64,000 nt of DNA from Terriglobia bacterium. GTDB lineage: Bacteria > Acidobacteriota > Terriglobia > Bryobacterales > Bryobacteraceae. Positions within the stretch are counted from its first letter, which is position 1; each line of letters begins with the position of its first letter. Shown here piece after piece: positions 55,732 to 64,000 of this stretch. The notes under the pieces were generated by a model that was not told where the DNA came from, did not search any database, and was given only the letters and a program-made list of their open reading frames with translations. The DNA lies in the NCBI GenBank assembly GCA_020073305.1, contig JAIQFK010000008.1, forward strand, positions 240,651-304,650, in the 5' to 3' direction. Both the position numbers and the translations under genes were made by a program.

Positions 55732-56274
55732 CTATTGCCGGAACGGCATTCCCATGGCCCGGAGCAGCGCCACCCCTTCGGCATCGGTGCGTGCGCTGGT
55801 CGTGATCGAAATATTCATGCCTTTGGTCTTCTCGACTTTGGCGTAGTCGATTTCAGGAAAGATCAACTGGTCGCGGATGCCGAGGGTGTAGTTGCCGCGG
55901 CCGTCGAAGGACTTGGTGGATACGCCGCGGAAGTCGCGCACGCGGGGCAGAGCCACGTTCACCAGGCGATCAAAGAACTCGTACATGCGGTCGCCGCGCA
56001 GCGTCACCATGCAGCCGATGGACATGCCTTCACGCAGCTTGAAGGCCGCGATCGACTTGCGGGCTTTGGTGACGACGGGCTTCTGGCCGGCGATCTGCGC
56101 CAGTTCGTTGACCGCGCCGTCCATCAGCTTGGCGTTCTGCGTGGCCTCGCCCATGCCGATATTGACGGAGATCTTTTCGAGCTTGGGCACGGCCATCACG
56201 TTCTTGTAGCCGAACTCTTTGCTCAACGCCGGAACCACTGTTTTCGTGTAGTGTTGTCTAAGTCTTGCTGCCAT
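55732..56274 (-). CDS. rplE: 50S ribosomal protein L5
   Basis: 180 residues. [60 protein letters not shown] and [19 protein letters not shown] identify L5, which contacts 5S rRNA and P-site tRNA. Nine bases after rplX. Confidence 0.98.
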   Translation of the reverse strand: MAARLRQHYTKTVVPALSKEFGYKNVMAVPKLEKISVNIGMGEATQNAKLMDGAVNELAQIAGQKPVVTKARKSIAAFKLREGMSIGCMVTLRGDRMYEFFDRLVNVALPRVRDFRGVSTKSFDGRGNYTLGIRDQLIFPEIDYAKVEKTKGMNISITTSARTDAEGVALLRAMGMPFRQ

Positions 56275-56283
56275 GGCTGCCTG

Positions 56284-56652
56284 CTACTTTTTATCCAGTG
56301 TCTGACCGCACTTGCGGCAAACGCGCGAGCGCCGCACTTTTCCGCTGGGAAGATTCTCGAGGTGATGTGCGATACGCACCGGCCCGCACTGCGGGCAGAG
56401 AATCATCAAATTCGATACCGCGACCGGGCTCTCGCGCTCAGCGATGCCGCCTTTGATCTGTTTGGCGGGGTTGGGCCGCGTGTGCCGCTTAATGATGCCG
56501 ATATGCTCGACCAGGGCTTTGTTGGTGAACGGATTCACACTGAGGACGCGCCCGCTCTTGCCTTTGTCCCGGCCGGAGATCACGCGGACCTGGTCGTTCT
56601 TCTTGAGTTGAATGCGCACCCGGTCTTCGGGCTTGCGCTTCACGATCGCCAT
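56284..56652 (-). CDS. rplX: 50S ribosomal protein L24 with Cys-pair extension
   Basis: 122 residues. KOW core: LKKNDQVRVISGRDKGKSGR, VLSVNPFTNKALVEHIGIIK and RHTRPNPAKQIKGGIAERES. The C-terminal part contains CPQCG ... CRKCGQTLDKK, two CxxC pairs that could bind zinc, as in some bacterial L24. Shares one base with the rplN stop. Confidence 0.97.
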   Translation of the reverse strand: MAIVKRKPEDRVRIQLKKNDQVRVISGRDKGKSGRVLSVNPFTNKALVEHIGIIKRHTRPNPAKQIKGGIAERESPVAVSNLMILCPQCGPVRIAHHLENLPSGKVRRSRVCRKCGQTLDKK

Positions 56653-57020
56653 CAGATCACCTCCGGCGCAAGGGAAACGATTTTCATAAATTTCTTGTCA
56701 CGCAGCTCGCGCGCCACCGGACCGAACACGCGCGTTCCTACCGGATCGTTGGTCTCGGTAATCAATACCGCTGCGTTGGAATCGAACCGGATGTAGGTGC
56801 CATCCCGCCGGCGGGTCTCTTTTCGCATGCGGACGATGACGCAGCGCACGACTTTGCCCTTCTTGATGGCCGAATCAGGAGCGGCCTCTTTGACGCTGGC
56901 GGTGATGACGTCGCCCAGCCCCGCGCGCAGTCCGAGGTCGCCGCCACGCGGAAGAATGCACTGCAGCCTCCGCGCGCCGCTGTTATCGGCCACTTCGAGA
57001 ATGGTTCGCATGCCAATCAT
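56652..57020 (-). CDS. rplN: 50S ribosomal protein L14
   Basis: 122 residues. [38 protein letters not shown] and [20 protein letters not shown] identify L14. The gap before it (57021-57094) is a family A heptad element, with AGGAGCG just before the ATG. Confidence 0.98.
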   Translation of the reverse strand: MIGMRTILEVADNSGARRLQCILPRGGDLGLRAGLGDVITASVKEAAPDSAIKKGKVVRCVIVRMRKETRRRDGTYIRFDSNAAVLITETNDPVGTRVFGPVARELRDKKFMKIVSLAPEVI

Positions 57021-57045
57021 AAGTCGCTCCTAAAGTCGCTCACTT

Positions 57046-57095
57046 AGGTGCCAGGTGTTAGCAAGCTGAAACCTGGCACCTGAAACCTGAAACCT
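57046..57095. repeat. Family A heptad hairpin between rpsQ and rplN
   Basis: Left arm with two units (GGTGCCA GGTGTTA), then GCAAGCTGAAACC, right arm TGGCACC TGAAACC TGAAACC. The last unit runs directly into the rpsQ stop codon (TGA read on the minus strand as TGAGGTTTCAGG). Confidence 0.85.
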
Positions 57096-57397
57096 CAAAC
57101 TTTCACGTCCAACTCTTCGGGCTGGACCGCAACCTGCACGGCGCGCCGCACGACCTCGCCCAAACGCCACCTTTTCAGTTTGCTGAGCGGGCGGCACTCG
57201 ATGATGCGCACCACGTCGCCCGTCTTGGCCGTTCCTTGATCGTCATGGACGTAAAATTTCTTGCGCTTGGTGACGATGCGCTTGTACAGCGGGTGCGGCA
57301 CGCGGCGGCTCACCTCGACCACGATGGTCTTCTGCATCTTGGTCGAGACCACCTGGCCGACTTTCTCGTTCTTGTTCCCTTGTTTGTGCTCGGCCAT
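57095..57397 (-). CDS. rpsQ: 30S ribosomal protein S17
   Basis: 100 residues. KVGQVVSTKMQKTIVVEVSR, HPLYKRIVTKRKKFYVHDDQ and VRIIECRPLSKLKRWRL identify S17. Three bases after rpmC. The stop lies at the edge of a heptad element, so the last residues could have been altered by it. Confidence 0.98.
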   Translation of the reverse strand: MAEHKQGNKNEKVGQVVSTKMQKTIVVEVSRRVPHPLYKRIVTKRKKFYVHDDQGTAKTGDVVRIIECRPLSKLKRWRLGEVVRRAVQVAVQPEELDVKV

Positions 57398-57400
57398 ACG

Positions 57401-57616
57401 CTACCGTTTCTCTCCCGCCGCCTGTGCGGCCAGCTCGCGCTCGCGCAGCGCCGTGAAAATGCGAGCACGCGTCTTCTTCATGTTGCGGACCTTCTTGAGG
57501 CCGTCCATCTGGCCCATGGACATCTGCAGCTTGAAGCGGAAGAGCTGCTCTTCGATGTCGCGCAGTTGATGCTGCAACTCCGGGCTGTCCAAATCGCGAA
57601 TTTTTTGCGACTTCAT
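57401..57616 (-). CDS. rpmC: 50S ribosomal protein L29
   Basis: 71 residues. [40 protein letters not shown] and [20 protein letters not shown] identify L29, at the exit tunnel. 10 bp after rplP. Confidence 0.97.
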   Translation of the reverse strand: MKSQKIRDLDSPELQHQLRDIEEQLFRFKLQMSMGQMDGLKKVRNMKKTRARIFTALRERELAAQAAGEKR

Positions 57617-57626
57617 CGCCTTCCTC

Positions 57627-58043
57627 TTATTCCGCCGCGGCCCGCGAGACCAGCTTGGTCCTGATGGGGAGCTTATCCGCGGCCAGGCTCATGGCCTGCT
57701 CCGCGGTAGCTTGCGGCACGCCTTCCATTTCAAACAGCACTTTGCCCGGACGAATCACGGCGACCCACTGCTCGGGGGCGCCCTTACCCTTTCCCATGCG
57801 GGTTTCCGCCGGTTTCTTGGTGATGGGCTTATCCGGGAAGAGGCGGATCCAGACCTTGCCGCCACGCTTAATGAATCGCGTCATGGCGACACGAGCCGCT
57901 TCGATCTGGCGGTCGGTGATCCAGCCGCACTCCATGGCCTTGAGGCCGTAGTCGCCAAAGGCGATGCTCGACCCGCGCCACGCTTTTCCAGCCATGCGCC
58001 CGCGCTGCTGCTTGCGGTATTTGACTTTCTTGGGCATCAGCAT
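57627..58043 (-). CDS. rplP: 50S ribosomal protein L16
   Basis: 138 residues (136 if the second ATG, 58037, is used, giving the usual [20 protein letters not shown]). [20 protein letters not shown] and [20 protein letters not shown] are L16 signatures. Six bases after rpsC. Confidence 0.98.
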   Translation of the reverse strand: MLMPKKVKYRKQQRGRMAGKAWRGSSIAFGDYGLKAMECGWITDRQIEAARVAMTRFIKRGGKVWIRLFPDKPITKKPAETRMGKGKGAPEQWVAVIRPGKVLFEMEGVPQATAEQAMSLAADKLPIRTKLVSRAAAE

Positions 58044-58049
58044 GGCGGT

Positions 58050-58973
<924 letters not shown>

Positions 58974-59006
58974 GCTCGTTTAAACCTGTATCCTTCGCGG
59001 TTCCCG

Positions 59007-59090
59007 GGCTGACGGGGAGACAGGGAGACGGGGAGATCGGGAGACCAAATGTCTCCCTGTCGCTCTGTCTCCTTGTCCCCCCATCAGCCT
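59007..59090. repeat. Family B octad hairpin between rplV and rpsC
   Basis: Left arm of eight-base units (GGGGAGAC AGGGAGAC GGGGAGAT CGGGAGAC), a short CAAA turn, right arm TGTCTCCC TGTCGCTC TGTCTCCT TGTCCCCC. The outer ends GGCTGA and TCAGCC also pair, so the whole ~80 bp folds back on itself. Confidence 0.88.
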
Positions 59091-59111
59091 GGTATGCCGC
59101 ATGGCCACTAT

Positions 59112-59450
59112 CTATTCTTTCTCCGCCACTTTGACGACGATGTGCGCCATGCGCCGCTGATAGCGGTACGCGCGGCCCATGGGCGCCGGCCGGATGCGCT
59201 TCATGCGCGGTCCTTCGTGTACGTACGCCTCGGAAACGTAAAGGCGGTCCACATCGACGTCTTCGGATCGGTTCTGCGCGTTGGCGATGGCGGACTTCAA
59301 CACCTTTTCGACGGTGGGCGCAATCCGCTTGTTGGTGGTGCGCAGCAGGGTGATGGCTTGCCCGGCCTGCTGGCCGCGAATCAGATCCACGACCAGCCGC
59401 GCTTTCTGCGGCGAGACCCGAATGTATCTTGCTTCTGCCTTGGCTTCCAT
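59112..59450 (-). CDS. rplV: 50S ribosomal protein L22
   Basis: 112 residues. AEARYIRVSPQKARLVVDLI, RGQQAGQAITLLRTTNKRIA and IRPAPMGRAYRYQRRMAHIV identify L22. 12 bp after rpsS; the following gap to rpsC holds a family B repeat. Confidence 0.98.
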   Translation of the reverse strand: MEAKAEARYIRVSPQKARLVVDLIRGQQAGQAITLLRTTNKRIAPTVEKVLKSAIANAQNRSEDVDVDRLYVSEAYVHEGPRMKRIRPAPMGRAYRYQRRMAHIVVKVAEKE

Positions 59451-59462
59451 ATGGTTTCTCCG

Positions 59463-59762
59463 CTACGCGGGTTTGGCCGCTTTCTCGGTGGGGGCGGCTG
59501 CCGCCTTCACCGAATGCCCTTTGAACTGCCGGGTGGGTGAAAACTCGCCCAGCTTGTGCCCCACCATGTTTTCCGTTACGTAAACCGGAATGAACTTCTT
59601 GCCGTTATGCACGGCGATAGTGTGGCCCACAAACTCGGGCAGGATGGTGGAGCGCCGCGACCATGTGCGCACGACTTTCTTCTCGTTCGTCGTGTTTAAG
59701 ACGTCGATTTTCTTTTCCAGATGGCCGTCGGTAAACGGCCCTTTCTTTAACGAGCGGCCCAT
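59463..59762 (-). CDS. rpsS: 30S ribosomal protein S19
   Basis: 99 residues. [40 protein letters not shown] and [19 protein letters not shown] are S19 signatures. Ala/Lys-rich C-terminal tail. Confidence 0.98.
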   Translation of the reverse strand: MGRSLKKGPFTDGHLEKKIDVLNTTNEKKVVRTWSRRSTILPEFVGHTIAVHNGKKFIPVYVTENMVGHKLGEFSPTRQFKGHSVKAAAAPTEKAAKPA

Positions 59763-59792
59763 GCTTTATTCCTGTACCTTCCGGTAGAACCT

Positions 59793-59877
59793 GACTGATG
59801 GGGAGACTGGGTGACAAGGAGAGAGGGAGACCGCAGCCGTTGTCTCCCGGTCTCCCCATCTCCCCGTCTCCCCCTCA
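59793..59877. repeat. Family B octad hairpin between rplB and rpsS
   Basis: Left arm GGGGAGAC TGGGTGAC AAGGAGAG AGGGAGAC, a short spacer, right arm TGTCTCCC GGTCTCCC CATCTCCC CGTCTCCC. Four units per arm, as in the copy at 59007. Confidence 0.88.
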
Positions 59878-59908
59878 ATCGATCTCATGCCTTGGCTCTC
59901 CATACGCC

Positions 59909-60739
59909 CTATCTCTTCTTGGCTTTCCGCGTGACGATCCACTTATCCGTGCGCTTGTTGTTGCGTGTTTTGAATCCGCGCGTCGGCTGGCCCCACGGAG
60001 TCACGGGGTGGCGTCCGCCGGACGTCTTGCCTTCTCCGCCGCCATGCGGATGGTCGACCGGGTTCATGGAGACGCCGCGATTGTGGGGCGTCTTGCCCAT
60101 CCAGCGCGTGCGGCCCGCTTTGCCGATCGAGATGTTTTCGTGATCCAGATTCCCCACCTGGCCGATGGTCGCCATGCACACGTCTTGAACGCGGCGCACT
60201 TCGCCCGAGGGAAGCTTCAACAGCGCAACCCCGCCTTCGCGCGAAATCAATTGCGCCTGCGAACCGGCCGAGCGCGCCATCTGCCCGCCTTTTCCGGGGC
60301 GCAGTTCGATGTTGTGGACGATGGTGCCCGCCGGAATATTTTTCAGGGGCAGGGCATTGCCGACCAGAATGTCGGCCTCCGGGCCCGAACTGACGGTCTG
60401 GCCCAACTTCAAGCCGTCCGGCTGCAGGATGTAGCGCTTCTCGCCATCTTTGTAGTGCAGCAGGGCCAGGCGCGCCGAGCGATTCGGGTCATATTCGATG
60501 GCGGCCACCGTCGCCGGGATGCCCTGCTTATCGCGCTTGAAATCCACTACGCGGTAAGCCTTTTTGTGACCGCCGCCGATGAAGCGCGACGTGACGCGTC
60601 CGGTGTTGTTGCGCCCGCCGGTGCGCTGCTTGGGCTCGAGCAATGATTTCTCGGGCCGCTCCTTGGTGATGTCCTGGCGCGAGACGACGGTCTGGAACCG
60701 GCGCGTGGGGGTTGTCGGACTGTAGGTTTTAATCGGCAT
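59909..60739 (-). CDS. rplB: 50S ribosomal protein L2
   Basis: 276 residues. [40 protein letters not shown] and the C-terminal [37 protein letters not shown] are L2 signatures, needed for peptidyl-transferase activity. Family B hairpins lie on both sides. Confidence 0.98.
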   Translation of the reverse strand: MPIKTYSPTTPTRRFQTVVSRQDITKERPEKSLLEPKQRTGGRNNTGRVTSRFIGGGHKKAYRVVDFKRDKQGIPATVAAIEYDPNRSARLALLHYKDGEKRYILQPDGLKLGQTVSSGPEADILVGNALPLKNIPAGTIVHNIELRPGKGGQMARSAGSQAQLISREGGVALLKLPSGEVRRVQDVCMATIGQVGNLDHENISIGKAGRTRWMGKTPHNRGVSMNPVDHPHGGGEGKTSGGRHPVTPWGQPTRGFKTRNNKRTDKWIVTRKAKKR

Positions 60740-60752
60740 ATTTCAGCTCTCA

Positions 60753-60835
60753 ATTGACGGGGAAACCGGGAGACCGGGGGATAAAGAGACCAAGCCAACT
60801 CCCCCTCTCTCCATCTCCTGGTCTCCCCATCTCAA
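60753..60835. repeat. Family B octad hairpin between rplW and rplB
   Basis: Left arm GGGGAAAC CGGGAGAC CGGGGGAT AAAGAGAC; right arm ACTCCCCC TCTCTCCA TCTCCTGG TCTCCCCA. More decayed than the other two copies, with units still eight bases long. It abuts the rplW stop. Confidence 0.82.
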
Positions 60836-61119
60836 ATCTCCGCCCAATCCGGCGCTTTTTCGCCCGCCTTGAGCTTCACGTAGGCCTTCTTCCAATCCGG
60901 CCGGAAGCCGGCGAAGCGGCCGCGGCGGCGCTCTTTGCCCTCAAAATTGCACGTGCGCACCTGGTCGACTTTCACCTTGAACAATTTCTCAACCGCCGCT
61001 TTCACCTGTACCTTATTGGCGTGCGGCGCGACTTCGAAGCACAGCGTGCGCTCGCTGTCCTTCTTGGCTACGCCTTTTTCGGTGACCAGCGGCCGGCGGA
61101 TAATTTGATGTACGGTCAT
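60832..61119 (-). CDS. rplW: 50S ribosomal protein L23
   Basis: 95 residues. IIRRPLVTEKGVAKKDSERT, FEVAPHANKVQVKAAVEKLF and KVKVDQVRTCNFEGKERRRG identify L23, the docking site for trigger factor and SRP. Its ATG overlaps the rplD stop by four bases. Confidence 0.97.
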   Translation of the reverse strand: MTVHQIIRRPLVTEKGVAKKDSERTLCFEVAPHANKVQVKAAVEKLFKVKVDQVRTCNFEGKERRRGRFAGFRPDWKKAYVKLKAGEKAPDWAEI

Positions 61120-61739
61120 CGGGCCAGTGCCTCCGAGAGTTTGGCGGCCGCATCCTGCGAAAGCAGCACGCGGTCATGCCCCAGCAGATGATAAACGCTA
61201 ACGTCGCGCGACGGTACCAGGGTCACGCCCTGCAGATTGCGCGAGCTGAGATCGAGGTTGCGATTCTCGCCGTTATCCACGAGAAGCACTTTGCGCTTCG
61301 CTTCCAGGCGGCCGAGCGTATCGCGCATGGTCTTGGTCTTGTGATCGGTGAGCGCGAAGGACTGGATCACTTTGAGCTCGCCGTCGCGGAGTTTCACCGT
61401 CAGCGCGGAGCGCAGCGCGCCGACAATCATCTTGCGCGGCAGTTTGTAGGAGTAATCACGCGGCACCGGCCCGTGCACCGTTCCGCCATGCCGCCAGATG
61501 GGCGACCGGATGGAGCCCATGCGCGCGCGGCCCGTGCCTTTCTGCTTCCACAGTTTCTTGCCCGATCCCGCTACGGACCCGCGCTCCTTGGTCTTGTGCG
61601 TGCCCGCGCGCTGGCCGGCCTGGTAGTGACGAACGGCCTCGTAGAGCAGCGCCTCATTGACCTCGGCGGCGAAAACCCGGTCGGCGAGGTCGATCTCGCC
61701 GACCTTCTGATTGTTTAAGTCGACCACATCCACCAGCAT
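61116..61739 (-). CDS. rplD: 50S ribosomal protein L4
   Basis: 207 residues. RAGTHKTKERGSVAGSGKKL with WKQKGTGRARMGSIRSPIW is the L4 tunnel-loop signature; VSVYHLLGHDRVLLSQDAA follows near the C-terminus. Autoregulates the S10 operon in E. coli. Five bases after rplC. Confidence 0.98.
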   Translation of the reverse strand: MLVDVVDLNNQKVGEIDLADRVFAAEVNEALLYEAVRHYQAGQRAGTHKTKERGSVAGSGKKLWKQKGTGRARMGSIRSPIWRHGGTVHGPVPRDYSYKLPRKMIVGALRSALTVKLRDGELKVIQSFALTDHKTKTMRDTLGRLEAKRKVLLVDNGENRNLDLSSRNLQGVTLVPSRDVSVYHLLGHDRVLLSQDAAAKLSEALAR

Positions 61740-61744
61740 GCCCG

Positions 61745-62374
61745 TTACCTCTTCGCCCTCTGCACGACGACGTAACCGCCGTTCGGCCCCGGCACCGCGC
61801 CTTTTACCACCAGCACGTTGTCCTCGGTATCCACGTCGATCACTTCCAGGTTGCGCACCGTCACCCGGGCGTCACCCATTTGGCCGGCCATGCGCATGCC
61901 GGGGAGCACGCGCGAAGGAAAGCTGGAAGCTCCGATGGAGCCCGGCGCGCGGTGAAACATGGAGCCGTGCGAGCCGCCGCCGCCACGAAAGTGATGACGC
62001 TTGACCACGCCCGCAAATCCGCGGCCTTTGCTTACGCCGATCACGTCTACCTTGTCTTTGGGCTTGAATTGATCGACCAGGACTTTATCGCCGGCCTTCA
62101 GATCGTCACCCGGAGCGAGCGGGAATTCGCGCAGGAATTTCGCGCCCTCGACGCCGGCTTTTTTTAAGTGTCCCGTCATCGGCTTGTTGATGCGGGCCGG
62201 CTTGGTGAACTCGACCAGGCCAAGCTGCACGGCGTCGTAGCCGTCGATGGCCGGCGTCTTGCGCTGCACCACCAGGCACGGACCGGCTTTGAGCAGCGTC
62301 ACGGGCACGGCCTGTCCGTCCGGCCGGAAGACATGAGTCATTCCAATTTTTTTGCCAAGAATTCCTGGTCGCAT
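61745..62374 (-). CDS. rplC: 50S ribosomal protein L3
   Basis: 209 residues. [40 protein letters not shown] and [18 protein letters not shown] identify L3. The ribosome site GAGG lies just before the ATG and is also the edge of a heptad element. Confidence 0.98.
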   Translation of the reverse strand: MRPGILGKKIGMTHVFRPDGQAVPVTLLKAGPCLVVQRKTPAIDGYDAVQLGLVEFTKPARINKPMTGHLKKAGVEGAKFLREFPLAPGDDLKAGDKVLVDQFKPKDKVDVIGVSKGRGFAGVVKRHHFRGGGGSHGSMFHRAPGSIGASSFPSRVLPGMRMAGQMGDARVTVRNLEVIDVDTEDNVLVVKGAVPGPNGGYVVVQRAKR

Positions 62375-62382
62375 AAAAACCT

Positions 62383-62448
62383 CAGGTGCCAGGTGTCAGG
62401 TTCCAGGTGTTAGGTTTTCTAACACCGGACACCTGGCACCTAACACCT
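62383..62448. repeat. Family A heptad hairpin between rpsJ and rplC
   Basis: The cleanest copy: GGTGCCA GGTGTCA GGTTCCA GGTGTTA, a short GGTTTTC turn, TAACACC GGACACC TGGCACC TAACACC. Four units per arm. TGAGGT occurs at both outer edges on the minus strand, once as the rpsJ stop and once as the rplC ribosome site. Confidence 0.92.
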
Positions 62449-62777
62449 CACTTATGGTCCTTCCCAAACGCCTTGATTTCCACATCCACGCCCGCGGGTA
62501 AATCGAGTTTCATGAGGGCGTCCACCGTCTGCTGCGTCGGTTCGAGGATGTCCAACAGGCGCTTGTGCGTACGAATCTCAAACTGCTCACGCGACTTCTT
62601 GTCCACGTGCGGCGATCGCAATACGGTTGTCACCGACCGCGAAGTTGGCAGCGGTATCGGCCCGGCAACGCTTGCGCCCGTCCTCTTGGCCGTGTCTACG
62701 ATCTCCGTCGTGGATTGATCGAGCACCCGGTGATCGTATGCCTTCAAACGGATGCGAATGCGTTCTCTCAGCGCCAT
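62448..62777 (-). CDS. rpsJ: 30S ribosomal protein S10
   Basis: 109 residues. [40 protein letters not shown] and [20 protein letters not shown] identify S10 (NusE), which also joins antitermination complexes. 33 bp after tuf. Confidence 0.98.
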   Translation of the reverse strand: MALRERIRIRLKAYDHRVLDQSTTEIVDTAKRTGASVAGPIPLPTSRSVTTVLRSPHVDKKSREQFEIRTHKRLLDILEPTQQTVDALMKLDLPAGVDVEIKAFGKDHK

Positions 62778-62810
62778 AATTTACCTAGAATTGCCGGACC
62801 TATCCGGCCC

Positions 62811-63998
<1,188 letters not shown>

Positions 63999-64000
63999 TT

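Overview
The window reads as a chromosomal stretch of a G+C-rich member of the Acidobacteriota, most like the Solibacter/Bryobacter group. This rests on gene content, not on a search: an ABC-less permease of the acidobacterial ADOP type next to a PadR repressor, a very large Oar-like TonB-dependent receptor with an N-terminal carboxypeptidase-regulatory domain, a kumamolisin-type S53 protease with Ig-like repeats, and a TonB-ExbB-ExbD-ExbD operon with a TPR lipoprotein. No phage, plasmid, CRISPR array, tRNA or rRNA was seen.

Layout. (1) 1-8005, minus strand: a LysW-like zinc ribbon cut by the window edge, a frameshifted DinB-like gene, a GH63-type glucosidase, a zinc glucose dehydrogenase, a DUF971 protein and the (p)ppGpp enzyme Rel, in a tight train. 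(2) 7205-15153, minus: a TPR lipoprotein, two ExbD, ExbB/TolQ and TonB (outer-membrane energisation), then secF, secD, yajC and tgt. (3) 15253-18250, minus: ADOP permease and its PadR regulator, with a palindrome over the promoter. (4) 18326-25181: a secreted S53 protease diverging from a TonB-dependent receptor across a 298-bp gap that holds a promoter and a perfect 16-bp palindrome. (5) 25463-28377, plus: a decaheme cytochrome and an outer-membrane barrel, resembling the MtrA/MtrB or PioA/PioB electron conduit. (6) 28384-38560: a carbohydrate island with a GH36-like glycosidase, an unrecognised bicupin-like protein and the cluster agaS, pfkB, kbaZ, a secreted barrel+SUMF1 fusion, and a GlmS-like SIS protein. 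It looks like a galactosamine/N-acetylgalactosamine to tagatose pathway. (7) 38565-41947, minus: a hybrid histidine kinase and RlmI. (8) 42126-46212, minus: a stress operon hsp20-clpB-htpX with a near-consensus sigma-70 promoter. (9) 46239-63998, minus: the S10-spc-alpha ribosomal superoperon from tuf to rplQ, in canonical order and including secY, adk, map, infA, rpmJ and rpoA, closed by a rho-independent terminator after rplQ.

The strongest unusual signal is in the gaps of the ribosomal operon. Almost every gap longer than about 60 bp holds a hairpin built from short tandem units: family A has a 7-nt period (GGTGYYA and its complement), family B an 8-nt period (GGGAGACN), often four units per arm. 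One family A copy separates infA and rpmJ and is flanked by an 11-bp direct repeat; removing it restores an ATGA stop/start overlap, as expected for an insertion with target-site duplication. Another copy lies over the 5' end of infA and seems to have replaced the usual IF-1 N-terminus. Several ribosomal or secretion proteins carry unusual insertions: a Pro/Ala/Lys insert in L18, a long disordered tail on S3, and a helix-hairpin-helix-like insert in SecF.
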